A DNA stretch of 34,246 nucleotides. Origin: Deltaproteobacteria bacterium. Its GTDB lineage: Bacteria > Desulfobacterota > Desulfuromonadia > Geobacterales > DSM-12255. The position numbers were made by a program, and so were the translations under genes. Where the stretch lies: contig JAJZTK010000011.1 in the NCBI GenBank assembly GCA_021849045.1, positions 14,742 to 48,987 on the forward strand, in the 5' to 3' direction. The number at the start of each line of letters is the position of its first letter. Position 1 is the first letter of the stretch. The notes under the pieces are model-generated. The model saw only the letters and a program-made list of their open reading frames with translations, was not told where the DNA came from and did no database searches. Shown one piece after another: positions 1 to 8,579 of this stretch.

Positions 1-17
1 ACTAATCAGGATATTAC

Positions 18-3005
18 ATGGGCAACTACATAAACTACCTGATCTCCTCCATTGCCACGATGAAGCCGAAGATCACCATAGCCAAGGATGCCATTAAGAA
101 TCTGGTTTCCAGTATAAACGGGGTCAAGTTCGGGCTCATGACCTTCCATTATGTCGGCTTCAATGGGCAGGGGGCACAGTTCCTCAGCGCAACCGTGCCC
201 GGTGCGGGAACCACGAAGTACGTTACCACCGTGAAGAAGATGGACGATATCTTTACCGGCACCATAACCAACCGAACTGCCCTCCTTGCCGCAGTCGACT
301 CCATAGTGCCGTTTGGGTCTACTCCCCTTGGGGAATCGCTCTTCGAGGCGATGCGTTATTTCAACGGCGACGCGAGCGCGTTCGGCAATACGGTGGGGAT
401 TACGTCCGGCAAGTATGTTTCCCCTGTCGAGGTCTCCTGTCAGAAAAACTACGTCATCTTTGTCACCGACGGCATGGCAAACGCAGATGACGATCCGGTG
501 CTGAAGACCATCTGCACCAATGGGGACTGCGACGGCGACGGGATTGAGCCGGGGGACCTGAACCATTCCCTGGATGACGTGGCCAAGGCCCTGAATCTCG
601 GCCCACAGCAGGTGGTTACCTATACCATCGGTTTCGGCCTCACCGGCGCCGATGCCACTGCCATAGACCTGCTGAACAGGGCCGCCGATGCCTCCCACGG
701 AAAGGGGAAATACTACGATGCCGGGTCGGCGCAGGATCTTCAGAATGCGTTTTCCCAGGTCATGGGGACCGTGACGGCGATCGACACCACGTTTGGCGCC
801 AACTCGGTGCCGGCCAGTCCGGATAACAGGACCTATGCCGGCAGCAGGCTGTATATGCCGTTCTTCAAGACCGCCAATAGTGCGTTCTGGAACGGCAACC
901 TGAAAAAATACGGCCTCTCTTCCGGAATCAATCCCAATATCATTGATGTCTACGGGGTCCAGGCCACGTACGTAGATCTGAACAATGATCGCATCGACGA
1001 CATCACACTCACGCCTCTCCCCGTGGGGGCAGAAAACGGGACCGTCAAGAGCAGTGCGACCTCCTACTGGAGCAGTGCCGCCGACGGCAGTGCCGCCGAC
1101 AAAGGAGGGGCCGGGGGAGTCTTGCAGGCGAGGGCGGCAACTACCCGTACCCTGTACTCGGTCCTCCCCACCGGCAGCTCTCTGGTCACCTTCAACAACA
1201 CGAACATCACTGCAGCCATGCTCGGGGTGGCCGACAATACGGAGCGGGACAAGGTTATCAACTTCATGTATGGCCAGGATGTGGATGACAGCAACAAGAA
1301 TGGCAATACGACGGAGAACCGTGCCTGGTTGATGGGGGACCCGCTTCACGGAAGACCATTGGCCGTCAGCTATGCGTCGTACAGTTTTTCCGCGACCAAC
1401 GAAGCAAACTGTTCGGTCAATAAGTCGGTTGTGTATATCAGCAGCAACGATGGCGTACTGCATGCGTTCAGGGATTGCGACGGGGCAGAGCTGTGGGGGT
1501 TCATTCCGCCGGATATCCTCGGTAACCTCAACTACCTGAGGAGTTCCGGCAGCCATGTTACGCTTATGGATGCATCGCCCCGGGCGTATATCTACGATGC
1601 CAACAACAACGGGATCATCGAGAGCGGCGATAAGGTCATTCTGCTTTTCGGCAGCAGGAGGGGAGGGGGCGTGGCCGCCGGTACGGCGACCGGTTCCTAT
1701 TATGCCCTGGACGTGTCGGACCCATCCTCCCCGCAATTCCTCTGGCGCATTTCGAACAGCTCGCCGACAACAGGTTCTCCTGCGACACCGGTGTATGCCG
1801 AGCTGGCCGAGAGCTGGAGCGAACCGAAGATCGTCAGGATGCGAATCGGCAGCAGCGACAAGATCGCCATGGTCGTCGGTGCGGGGTATGACAACCTCAA
1901 TGAGGATGGTCGCTATGGGGCAACGCAGACCTATTCCGGGACCGGTGTGGTTCCTGCGGCATCCAATGCCGAGGGAAACGTTACGAGCAGCGGGACTGCC
2001 GCTCCGGCAAACCCCAAAGGCCGCGGGGTCTACGTGGTCGAGGTCGCAACGTTGAGCGGCGGGGTGCCGAGCTTTACCAGCGGTGGCACCAAGATCGGCG
2101 GATTTACCTATGACAGTGCGACCTCTCCCTACTCAGGCATGACCTTTTCCTTCCCCGCCGAGGTCACGGCCCTGGACCTGAAGGGAAGCGGCTATGCGGA
2201 GCGGCTGTACGCAGCCGACGCCGGCGGAAACATCTGGCGGTTCGATGTGGCAGACCCTGCGCCGGTGAACTGGACCGCCCGCAAGCTCTTCAGTGCCAAT
2301 CCGGGCGCCGGTGGTGCGTCGGATAAGGGGCGGAAGATGTTTTACAAGCCATCGGTCGTGTCCGAGCTTGGTTACAAGATGCTGTATTTCGGCAGCGGGG
2401 ACCGGGAGCACCCATTGAACACGGCGGTTGTCGACCGGATCTATGCCCTGATCGACCGGGACCAAACCTTCACGGTCACGGAAAGCAACCTGATGGACTT
2501 CACCACCGATCAACTCCAGACAACGACGAAGTCATCCGGCAACGGGTCGGTCGCCGATCTTTTGAGCAAGCTGAATGCCGCCACAAACTACGGCTGGTAC
2601 ATCAAGCTGGATCAGAACAGCGGCGAAAAGGTGCTCAGTGCACCGCTGGTATTCAATAAGGTTGCCTATTTCACCACCAACACACCCGGTTCGTCGGCCA
2701 TGATCCAAGCCTGCCAGCCGAACCTGGGAACCGCCAGAATGTATGCCCTTAACTACAAGACCGGCGAAGCGGTGATGAACTACGACACCTCGAACGACAG
2801 CACCACGACCACCAACCAGCGGGCAACATCTGGCGGCAAGGTCCTACAGCGAAGCGACAGGGTGAAAACGACGGGCTCAGGTATCCCCCCCGGCGTTACA
2901 GCTATTATCACTCCCGGGGGGGGCGTCTCTCTCTGGACCGGGATGCAAAAGCAGGACGCCGTAAAGGGCGGGAGCATCATTCCGCTCTACTGGCGGCAGA
3001 AATAG
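18..3005 (+). CDS. PilY1-like type IV pilus tip/biogenesis protein, N-terminally incomplete
   Basis: Resembles the PilY1/PilC family, secreted proteins at the type IV pilus tip that help pilus extension and adhesion. The first ~250 residues match the body of a von Willebrand A domain (YVIFVTDG near residue 150). Residues ~260-990 resemble the PilY1 C-terminal beta-propeller, including the family-typical GDPLHGRP motif near residue 440. Two EF-hand-like calcium loops are visible, D170-x-D172-x-D174-G...D180 and D527-x-N529-x-N531-G...D538. There is no signal peptide and the vWA metal motif DxSxS is missing. An in-frame TAA at 3-5 lies four codons upstream, and those codons read S-G-Y-Y, which looks like the tail of that motif. 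AGGA at 8-11 could act as a ribosome site, but the gene is most likely broken or cut at the window edge. The pseudopilin gene follows 15 bases later, probably in the same operon. Confidence 0.85.
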   Translation: MGNYINYLISSIATMKPKITIAKDAIKNLVSSINGVKFGLMTFHYVGFNGQGAQFLSATVPGAGTTKYVTTVKKMDDIFTGTITNRTALLAAVDSIVPFGSTPLGESLFEAMRYFNGDASAFGNTVGITSGKYVSPVEVSCQKNYVIFVTDGMANADDDPVLKTICTNGDCDGDGIEPGDLNHSLDDVAKALNLGPQQVVTYTIGFGLTGADATAIDLLNRAADASHGKGKYYDAGSAQDLQNAFSQVMGTVTAIDTTFGANSVPASPDNRTYAGSRLYMPFFKTANSAFWNGNLKKYGLSSGINPNIIDVYGVQATYVDLNNDRIDDITLTPLPVGAENGTVKSSATSYWSSAADGSAADKGGAGGVLQARAATTRTLYSVLPTGSSLVTFNNTNITAAMLGVADNTERDKVINFMYGQDVDDSNKNGNTTENRAWLMGDPLHGRPLAVSYASYSFSATNEANCSVNKSVVYISSNDGVLHAFRDCDGAELWGFIPPDILGNLNYLRSSGSHVTLMDASPRAYIYDANNNGIIESGDKVILLFGSRRGGGVAAGTATGSYYALDVSDPSSPQFLWRISNSSPTTGSPATPVYAELAESWSEPKIVRMRIGSSDKIAMVVGAGYDNLNEDGRYGATQTYSGTGVVPAASNAEGNVTSSGTAAPANPKGRGVYVVEVATLSGGVPSFTSGGTKIGGFTYDSATSPYSGMTFSFPAEVTALDLKGSGYAERLYAADAGGNIWRFDVADPAPVNWTARKLFSANPGAGGASDKGRKMFYKPSVVSELGYKMLYFGSGDREHPLNTAVVDRIYALIDRDQTFTVTESNLMDFTTDQLQTTTKSSGNGSVADLLSKLNAATNYGWYIKLDQNSGEKVLSAPLVFNKVAYFTTNTPGSSAMIQACQPNLGTARMYALNYKTGEAVMNYDTSNDSTTTTNQRATSGGKVLQRSDRVKTTGSGIPPGVTAIITPGGGVSLWTGMQKQDAVKGGSIIPLYWRQK

Positions 3006-3020
3006 GACGGTAACTGGCGA

Positions 3021-3575
3021 ATGGTCTGTGATGGAATGATTATGGCGACTGGACTGAAGCGTTGGCGTGCAGGCAATGAACGCGGGTTTTCGTTGATTGA
3101 AGTCGTTGTTCTCATGGCCATCATTGGAATCTTGCTGGCCATCGCGCTGCCGCCATTCGTAAGCTGGCGAAAAACGCTCAGCTACCGGCAGACGGCTCGC
3201 GGGATTCAGTCGATGCTCAACGAGGCGAAGTCGCTGGCCATTACCAGGAACCTGCAGCATATGGTCGTTGTTGAACCGGGCGGCAGCAGCTACAAGCTGA
3301 TGCCTGGCAATCGTGCGTACAATACTGCGGCAACCGGATGGGGTGCCGCTCTGCAGGCGGTGACGAGTCCGCCCAGTGTCACCATCCGCAGCAAAAGCGA
3401 CGGAACATCATCGGACAACGTCTATATCCAGTTCAATCCGAACGGAACCGTCAGATTGTCCGCTCCCGATGGTACGGCGAGCGACGGTAATGTCACCGTC
3501 AACGATGGATCGTCGGTAATGTTCTGCATCACCGTGTCGGCATCGGGGAGGATCAGAATGGAGAAGAGATACTGA
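3021..3575 (+). CDS. GspH/FimT-family minor pseudopilin
   Basis: Minor pilin or pseudopilin thought to prime pilus assembly at the inner membrane. The N-terminus carries a prepilin peptidase site: G22 then F23-SLIEV, with the conserved Glu at mature position 5. A hydrophobic segment of about 20 residues follows (VVVLMAIIGILLAIALPPF). The 184-residue length and the C-terminal beta-rich part suit FimT/GspH. The start is uncertain. ATG 3021 gives the longest leader with no good ribosome site; in-frame ATGs at 3036 and 3042 are possible, and 3042 has GGA six bases upstream and would give a 15-residue leader. It follows the pilY1-like gene by 15 bases, as in minor pilin operons. No terminator is visible in the 21 bases before the convergent cytochrome gene. 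Confidence 0.85.
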   Translation: MVCDGMIMATGLKRWRAGNERGFSLIEVVVLMAIIGILLAIALPPFVSWRKTLSYRQTARGIQSMLNEAKSLAITRNLQHMVVVEPGGSSYKLMPGNRAYNTAATGWGAALQAVTSPPSVTIRSKSDGTSSDNVYIQFNPNGTVRLSAPDGTASDGNVTVNDGSSVMFCITVSASGRIRMEKRY

Positions 3576-3596
3576 TCCCCGCCTGATTGACCGCTG

Positions 3597-4340
3597 CTAA
3601 CGCCTCTCAAGGGAATAGCCCGCGCATTTCCTTTCTGCCGTTATCATAAGATCCATCATCTCCCGGGCCGAACCGGGCTGTTCGGCGCCGATCACCTGAC
3701 GCTCCATGCACTGCTCGTAACTCCGGTACCGTTCCTTTTCCACGACCTTCACAGCTCCGGTCTCATCGCTTTGCCGGGCTGCCTGATGTCGGCTGGCAGC
3801 CGTTTTCTTCTTTTTCGGCTGGCGGATCTTTTCGGTCCCCGTTTCAGCCGGTTCCTTTTCCCCGTTATCCTGTTGCCAGGAAAAGTCTGTCCGTCTTTCC
3901 GGGGTGTCGGTGAAAAAGACCGTGCCGTCGGGGGATTTGCTCCGGTAAACCACCGTTGGAGGAACCTCTTTTTTGGGTGGAGGCTCTCCCTCTTCGCCTT
4001 CGTCATCCCTCTGGCCGTCGTTGCTATTGGAGCCCTTTACCGGTGCTTTTGACTCTCCCTTCACGGGCGCCCCTTCCTTGCCGCCAGTGGTCTCCTTGGC
4101 ACCAATTCCTCCCTCGCCGGCAGTTGCCTTGGTAACATCTGTCTGTTTCGAGAGCACAAAACCGTTTTTGTAGAACTCTATGCCGAATTCGTTCAGCTGC
4201 GGGAGCTTGCTCGTATGGCAGCCATCGCACTGCATCTTGTACTTACGGCCGAATGCCGACATGGCTGAGGCCGTGCCGGCCGAGCAGAAGGTGGCAAGGA
4301 TTGCCAGTAGTATCAGCCAACCAGTCGTGTTCCAGCGCAT
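3597..4340 (-). CDS. Secreted monoheme c-type cytochrome-like protein with DUF4124-like segment
   Basis: Starting at ATG 4340 (GCGAGG four bases upstream) the protein has 247 residues. Residues 1-26 form a signal peptide. One heme c motif, C38-D-G-C41-H42, follows in the context FGRKYKMQCDGCH...LNEFG..F..NGF. That layout is typical of N-terminal heme segments of Geobacter-type outer membrane and periplasmic cytochromes. A charged, low-complexity linker follows, then a stretch (VVYRSKSPDGTVFFTDTPER) that resembles the DUF4124 module found in many periplasmic proteins. The C-terminus is charged and has two further cysteines. Expected in the periplasm or outer membrane; its electron-transfer partner is unknown. 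An upstream in-frame TTG at 4364 is a less likely start. The permease gene lies upstream on the same strand, separated by 105 bases with their own candidate promoter. Confidence 0.75.
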   Translation of the reverse strand: MRWNTTGWLILLAILATFCSAGTASAMSAFGRKYKMQCDGCHTSKLPQLNEFGIEFYKNGFVLSKQTDVTKATAGEGGIGAKETTGGKEGAPVKGESKAPVKGSNSNDGQRDDEGEEGEPPPKKEVPPTVVYRSKSPDGTVFFTDTPERRTDFSWQQDNGEKEPAETGTEKIRQPKKKKTAASRHQAARQSDETGAVKVVEKERYRSYEQCMERQVIGAEQPGSAREMMDLMITAERKCAGYSLERR

Positions 4341-4403
4341 GTTACCTCGCTCCATACTGCGCAAAATTGGCTTCGTACGTCCTGCCCGTGCAAAATCTGC
4401 TCA

Positions 4404-4433
4404 TTTATAGCGCACTACCTGCCACTTCTTCAA
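4404..4433 (-). promoter_or_regulatory. Candidate promoter for the cytochrome-like gene
   Basis: On the minus strand TTGAAG (4428-4433) and TATAAA (4404-4409) are 18 bases apart, matching sigma-70 at 4/6 and 5/6 positions. The same stretch can also be read as a poor sigma-54 site (TGGCAGG then GCGCT). Position relative to the 4340 start is suitable. Prediction only. Confidence 0.4.
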
Positions 4434-4445
4434 TTTTTTCCACCA

Positions 4446-5243
4446 TTAGATCAACCCGCTCAGCAGTTTGAGGCTGGAGGCAATCAGGAGGCAGGCGAAC
4501 AGTTTTTTCAACCGGGAGATCGGCAGCCGGTGGGCCAGGCGGGCACCGAGGGGGGCGGTCAGGTAACTCATGCCGGCAACCCCGATCAGGGCCGGGAGGT
4601 AGACGAAGCCGAACGAGTAGGAAGGGAGCCCTCTAACGGCCATGCCGTTCAGGATGTAGCCAAGCGCACCGGAAATGGCGATGGGAAAGCCGATGGCTGC
4701 CGAGGTGCCGATGGCGCCGTACATGGAGACATTGCACCAGATCAGGAGCGGTACCGACATGCTGCCACCGCCGATTCCCACCAGGCTGGAGATGATGCCG
4801 ATGAAGGTTCCCGCGCCGAATAGCCCTTTGCCGCCCGGAAGCTGGCGGGTCGGTTTCGGCCGGATCTCCAGGAGCATCTGCACGGCCACGAAAATGGTGA
4901 AGCAGACGAAAAATACCTTGAGGAAAACGGTGGAAAGGCTGGCTGCCACCCAGGAACCGGCCAGCGTACCGACCATTATCCCCGGAGTGATCAGGCGGAC
5001 CACCTGCCAGTTCACCATCCCCTTACCGTGGTGGGCCCGAAAGCTGGCTATCGAGGTGAAGACGATGGTGGCCAGGGATGTTCCCAGGGCCAGATGGAGG
5101 ATGTGTTGTGGCGGGAACTGCTGGGCCGTGAAGGTGAAGGTAAGCATCGGCACGATGACGATCCCGCCGCCTACTCCGAGGAGTCCTGCCATGATGCCGG
5201 CGAACGCGCCGAGGATACAGTAGGTTAGCCACGTAACGACCAT
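4446..5243 (-). CDS. TauE/SafE-family membrane permease (sulfite/organoanion exporter type)
   Basis: Polytopic inner membrane protein of the TauE/SafE (DUF81) family, whose studied members move sulfite, sulfonates or related anions. It shows the family signature GLLGVGGGIVIVPML in the first helix and its internal repeat SSLVGIGGGSMSVPLL in the second half, with about eight hydrophobic segments. The length of 265 residues is normal. The start is placed at ATG 5243 because AGGAGGG on the minus strand lies five bases upstream; ATG 5246 is adjacent and nearly as good. The frame stays open farther upstream, but that part is hydrophilic, atypical and unlikely to be translated. Substrate cannot be told from sequence. 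It is divergent from acpH and upstream of the cytochrome-like gene. Confidence 0.88.
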   Translation of the reverse strand: MVVTWLTYCILGAFAGIMAGLLGVGGGIVIVPMLTFTFTAQQFPPQHILHLALGTSLATIVFTSIASFRAHHGKGMVNWQVVRLITPGIMVGTLAGSWVAASLSTVFLKVFFVCFTIFVAVQMLLEIRPKPTRQLPGGKGLFGAGTFIGIISSLVGIGGGSMSVPLLIWCNVSMYGAIGTSAAIGFPIAISGALGYILNGMAVRGLPSYSFGFVYLPALIGVAGMSYLTAPLGARLAHRLPISRLKKLFACLLIASSLKLLSGLI

Positions 5244-5394
5244 CATCACCCTCCTGCTCCGCATCATAGCTTTCCGACTCCAGCTGCACAAGTTGAAATT
5301 GCCGGTGCGCCGGGTATGCTTGATCTTCTGGAACGAATACGATCCGTGAGGCGTCAATGTCCCTTTCCATCCTGATTGCCGCCGTCAAGCCGGC

Positions 5395-5994
5395 ATGAAC
5401 TTTCTCTGTCACCTGTACCTTTCCGGTAACGACCCGGAACTCCAGGTCGGTAACCTGATGGGCGATTTCGTCAAGGGGCCACTTGCCGGCCGCTTTCCGG
5501 CCGGCATCGAGCAGGGACTGAGGCTCCACCGCTGGATTGACAGCGCGGCAAATCGTGACCGCTCGTTTCTGGAGAGCCGGGAGCGGCTCGACCCGTACTT
5601 CGGGCTTTACCGGGGGGTCCTGGTCGACCTGTTTTATGATCATTTTCTGGCCACAGAATGGCCAGCGTATCATCCGCTCCCCTTGGAAACGTTTCTCGAC
5701 GATGCCTATGCTACGGCCCTGGACCATCGCACCGTCATGCCCGACCGGTTTCTAAATATCCTGCCGGTAATCTTTACCGACCTTATCCCCTCGTACCGGG
5801 AGGTGGCAGGGATCGACAGGGCTCTCCAGCGGATGGCGGCGCGGCGGAAACGGCCCAGCCCGCTCGGGAGCGGTGTTCGGGAGCTGGTCCGGCACTATGG
5901 TGATCTGCAGGCCGATTTTCGCTCGTTCCTCCCCCGGATGACCGGCCAGGTGGCTGCGTTGCCGGCTGATGCCCGGGGCGGCATTCACCGTTGA
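5395..5994 (+). CDS. acpH: ACP phosphodiesterase (AcpH family, DUF479)
   Basis: Predicted to remove the 4'-phosphopantetheine arm from holo acyl carrier protein in the cytosol. The 199-residue length is close to the 193 residues of E. coli AcpH. Family motifs are visible in order: MNFLCHLYLS, GNLMGDFVKG, GLRLHRWID, and DLFYDHFLA, with the histidines and aspartates expected for an HD-like metal site. The ATG at 5395 begins directly at the conserved N-terminal motif, although no strong ribosome site is seen. It is divergent from the permease gene and lies 80 bases upstream of the quinone oxidoreductase gene on the same strand. Confidence 0.88.
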   Translation: MNFLCHLYLSGNDPELQVGNLMGDFVKGPLAGRFPAGIEQGLRLHRWIDSAANRDRSFLESRERLDPYFGLYRGVLVDLFYDHFLATEWPAYHPLPLETFLDDAYATALDHRTVMPDRFLNILPVIFTDLIPSYREVAGIDRALQRMAARRKRPSPLGSGVRELVRHYGDLQADFRSFLPRMTGQVAALPADARGGIHR

Positions 5995-6074
5995 CAGGGG
6001 GGGACTGACGGTGTATGAAGACGGGCATCAAAAAGGAACATCGTTCGTATATTCCGTGTACAGGAGGAGTCTGC

Positions 6075-7061
6075 ATGAAAGCGGCATTGCTAGACGGTTT
6101 TGGTGGCCTGGAGGTGCTGAAGGTCGGTGAGGTGGCAAGGCCGATCCCCGGCGAAGGGCAGGTGCTGATTAAGGTCCACGCCACATCCATCAACCGTCCC
6201 GATCTGGTTCAACGGGAAGGGAAATATCCCCCCCCGCCGGGCGATTCGGACATTCTCGGTCTGGAAGTGGCCGGGACCGTCGAAGAGCTCGGAGCCGGGG
6301 TAACCGGCTGGCAGAAGGGGGCTCGGGTGATGAGCCTGGTTGGTGGTGGCGGCTATGCCGAGTACGCCGTGGCCTACGCCAGTCACCTGATGCCCATCCC
6401 GGACAGTATGAGCTATGAGGAGGCGGCCTGCGTCTGCGAATCCTACATTACCGCTTTCTCGAACATCTTCATGATCGGTGGCCTCAAAGACAACAACAGC
6501 GTCATCATCCATGGCGGCGGCGGCGGCGTGAGCAATGCCGGCATCCAACTCTGCAAGGCCCTGGTTCCCAATACGCGGATCATCGTCACTGCCCACCCGA
6601 GCAAGATCGAACGGGTAAAAGGGCTCGGGGCAGGGCTGGTGATCGACTTCACCCAGACGCCCGACTTTTCCGAGGCGGTCAAGGAGTTCACCAACAAGAA
6701 GGGGGTGGACGTGATCCTCGACCACGTGGGGGCCAAGTACCTGGCGCCCAACATGAACTCCCTGGGCTATGCCGGGCGCCTCGTCATCATCGGCGTCATC
6801 AGTGGCATCAAGGCCGAACTGAACCTGGCCCTGATGATGGTCAAGCGCCAGCAGATCATCGGCTCCGTGCTCCGTTCCCGGCCGGTCAAGGACAAGGGGG
6901 CGATCGTGGCCGAGTTCACGAAGACGGCCCTTCCCAAGTTCGCCGACCGGACCATCGTGCCGATTATTGAAAAGGTCTTCCCCCTCGACCAGGTGGCGGA
7001 TGCCCACCGGATGATGGAAGAGGATAAGCATTTCGGCAAGATCGTCCTGAAGGTTGCATAG
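6075..7061 (+). CDS. NAD(P)H quinone oxidoreductase, PIG3/QOR-like MDR family
   Basis: Zinc-free medium-chain dehydrogenase/reductase of 328 residues, closest in motif pattern to the PIG3 (TP53I3) type of NADPH quinone oxidoreductases. The segment SINRPDLVQREGKYPPPPG is nearly diagnostic. A Rossmann nucleotide-binding stretch follows (HGGGGGVSNAGIQL, residues 146-159), then GVDVILDHVGAKY. The usual zinc-ligand residues of alcohol dehydrogenases are absent. The start is ATG 6075, with AGGAGG at 6062-6067 seven bases upstream; the 20 extra codons from 6015 are unlikely. It probably reduces quinones or electrophilic enones in the cytosol. A strong hairpin terminator lies 39 bases after the stop. 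Confidence 0.88.
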   Translation: MKAALLDGFGGLEVLKVGEVARPIPGEGQVLIKVHATSINRPDLVQREGKYPPPPGDSDILGLEVAGTVEELGAGVTGWQKGARVMSLVGGGGYAEYAVAYASHLMPIPDSMSYEEAACVCESYITAFSNIFMIGGLKDNNSVIIHGGGGGVSNAGIQLCKALVPNTRIIVTAHPSKIERVKGLGAGLVIDFTQTPDFSEAVKEFTNKKGVDVILDHVGAKYLAPNMNSLGYAGRLVIIGVISGIKAELNLALMMVKRQQIIGSVLRSRPVKDKGAIVAEFTKTALPKFADRTIVPIIEKVFPLDQVADAHRMMEEDKHFGKIVLKVA

Positions 7062-7099
7062 CTGCGACTGTCACGGCGACCAGTGTCATAAGGAAAATC

Positions 7100-7126
7100 A
7101 AAAAAGCCTGCACCGCAGGCTTTTTT
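7100..7126. terminator. Bidirectional rho-independent terminator
   Basis: A perfect 12-bp stem (AAAAAAGCCTGC / GCAGGCTTTTTT) with a three-base loop, A-run on one side and T-run on the other. It serves the plus-strand oxidoreductase gene and the convergent small cysteine-rich gene. Confidence 0.92.
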
Positions 7127-7152
7127 GTGGAACCAATTACGGGTAAGGTTTG

Positions 7153-7323
7153 TCAGTCGCCAAGCCAGCCAGCTTCGGGGATCTGCACCGGATCGCACAG
7201 GCTGCCGGGTTCGTGTGCCTTGGCGCCGCACCGGCGACACATGGCGGTCGGGTTGGCTGAAAACGCCCTGATCTCGTTGACGTCATTCAGTTCGCAGATT
7301 CTGGCTCCTTCGCTACTTTTCAT
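7153..7323 (-). CDS. Small cysteine-rich hypothetical protein (56 aa, CxxC)
   Basis: A short gene with strong translation signals. The minus strand reads AAGGAGGTG seven bases before ATG 7323, and TGA is at 7153-7155. The 56-residue product begins MKSSEGARICELNDVNEIRA, has C10, and then M28-C29-R-R-C32-G-A-K-A-H36 and C43. The CxxC with a following His and Cys could bind one metal, most simply Zn or Fe (inference). No signal peptide or membrane segment is seen, so it is probably cytosolic. It has its own candidate promoter at 7371-7399 and the shared terminator at 7100-7126, so it is probably a monocistronic unit. From memory, short proteins with a similar CRRCGAKAHEP-like stretch occur in Geobacter relatives. 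Function unknown. Confidence 0.8.
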   Translation of the reverse strand: MKSSEGARICELNDVNEIRAFSANPTAMCRRCGAKAHEPGSLCDPVQIPEAGWLGD

Positions 7324-7370
7324 GATTCAACACCTCCTTGAGGTGATGCGTTAGTTCTGCTGATACCTAA

Positions 7371-7399
7371 ATTAAATCACAGTTGGTATAAGTTTGCAA
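7371..7399 (-). promoter_or_regulatory. Candidate promoter of the small cysteine-rich gene
   Basis: Minus-strand TTGCAA (7394-7399), a 17-base spacer and TTTAAT (7371-7376). It sits about 47 bases before the ATG and leaves a short leader that ends in a strong ribosome site. Confidence 0.45.
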
Positions 7400-7496
7400 A
7401 TGGTCATCTGGTGAATCGTGCTTTGAACCGGCGCAGAATCTGGCGTAATCTGCGGAAGAGCTGCCCATACTCTCCCGACACCTTGTCCGGAATACC

Positions 7497-8579
7497 ATGA
7501 TCGACGCTGTCCGCCATCATTACGAGCACCATGTCTACCCGCACTACGGCCTCCTGGCTTCGGTACAGCGCTGCGACACCTATGCGCTGAACCTTTCGGC
7601 CCTGTGGGGGGCGTTCAACGGTTGCCTTCCACTCAGTGAGGCGCGGATACTCCTGGCCGGATGCGGCAGTTTTTCCCCCTATCCCACGGCCCTGGCCAAC
7701 CCGGAGTGCGAGGTCGTGGCCCTTGACCTTTCCCAACGCTCTTTGCGGCGGGCCCGTCTCCATGCCCTGCTGCACGGCTGCCGGAACATCCGCTACCAGG
7801 TGGGGGATCTGCTGGACCCCCTCGTGGCGCCGGGGCACTTTGGTTTCATCGACTGCTTCGGCGTTCTGCACCACCTGCCCGATCCTTTGGCCGGGCTGCA
7901 CGCACTGGCGGCCCGGCTGGCACCGGGAGGGATCGTCCGGATCATGGTCTACAGCCTTGGCGCCCGACGGGAAATCGAGTCTGCCCGTCGCGCCCTGCGG
8001 TTGGCGGGGATCAACGATGTCGGCGCGTTGCAGTGCCTGCTCCGACGGGCAGTTCCGGGGTCGAGGCTGGCCACGGTCGTGCGGGAGACTGCGGATGCCG
8101 TTTCCCCGGCCGGCCTTGCCGACGCCTTTCTCCACCCTCGCGCCTGCACCTTCCGGGTTGATGACCTTGTTGCCCTGGTGGAGGATGCCGGCCTGACGCC
8201 CCTGCGCTTCGCCCATGTAGGGGCGCTGCCGAATCCGGCGGATGAATTGACACGTCTCCGGTCGCTGGAGCGGGAAGGGACACTGGATCACAATTTTGTG
8301 CTCTACCTGGGGCAGAAGGGGGGCTGCACGGCCTGCCGGGTCGAAGATGGCCTGCTCGTGCTGAACCCGGTGATCGCCGCTGCCCTCGCAATCCCCCGCC
8401 TCCGGCCGCTTATCGTCGCTCCACGGCTCGGTTGTCCCAACCCAACGCTCGACCGTGCCGCCCGCCGGTTTCTCCGGCGCTTCCGCGAGCCGGTGCCGGC
8501 CGCGTCCCTGACCGGCCCGGAACTCGCCCTGGCCGGAGAGTTTGTCCGCGCCCTCTTCCTGCTGGCGCTCAACCCTTAG
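7497..8579 (+). CDS. Class I SAM-dependent methyltransferase
   Basis: A 360-residue cytosolic protein with a methyltransferase fold in residues ~45-165. Motif I is ILLAGCG (51-57), the acidic residue after strand 2 is in VVALDLS (D77), a GDLLDP stretch follows, and FIDCFGVLHHLPDP (117-130) is the motif IV/post-motif region typical of Methyltransf_25/11 proteins. The C-terminal ~190 residues have no motif I recognise and may select the substrate. The start has only a weak GGA upstream. The stop overlaps the tail-to-tail stop of the next gene by four bases. Substrate unknown; small molecules, lipids or peptides are all possible. Confidence 0.82.
   Translation: MIDAVRHHYEHHVYPHYGLLASVQRCDTYALNLSALWGAFNGCLPLSEARILLAGCGSFSPYPTALANPECEVVALDLSQRSLRRARLHALLHGCRNIRYQVGDLLDPLVAPGHFGFIDCFGVLHHLPDPLAGLHALAARLAPGGIVRIMVYSLGARREIESARRALRLAGINDVGALQCLLRRAVPGSRLATVVRETADAVSPAGLADAFLHPRACTFRVDDLVALVEDAGLTPLRFAHVGALPNPADELTRLRSLEREGTLDHNFVLYLGQKGGCTACRVEDGLLVLNPVIAAALAIPRLRPLIVAPRLGCPNPTLDRAARRFLRRFREPVPAASLTGPELALAGEFVRALFLLALNP

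Noticed and set aside
6-1736. 576-codon open frame on the minus strand
   Set aside because: Lies fully antisense to the PilY1-like gene; translation is Arg/Gly/Val-rich with no recognisable motif, signal or ribosome site. Long antisense frames are expected at this GC content.
6090-7031. 313-codon open frame on the minus strand
   Set aside because: Antisense to the quinone oxidoreductase gene; Asp/His-rich shadow translation.
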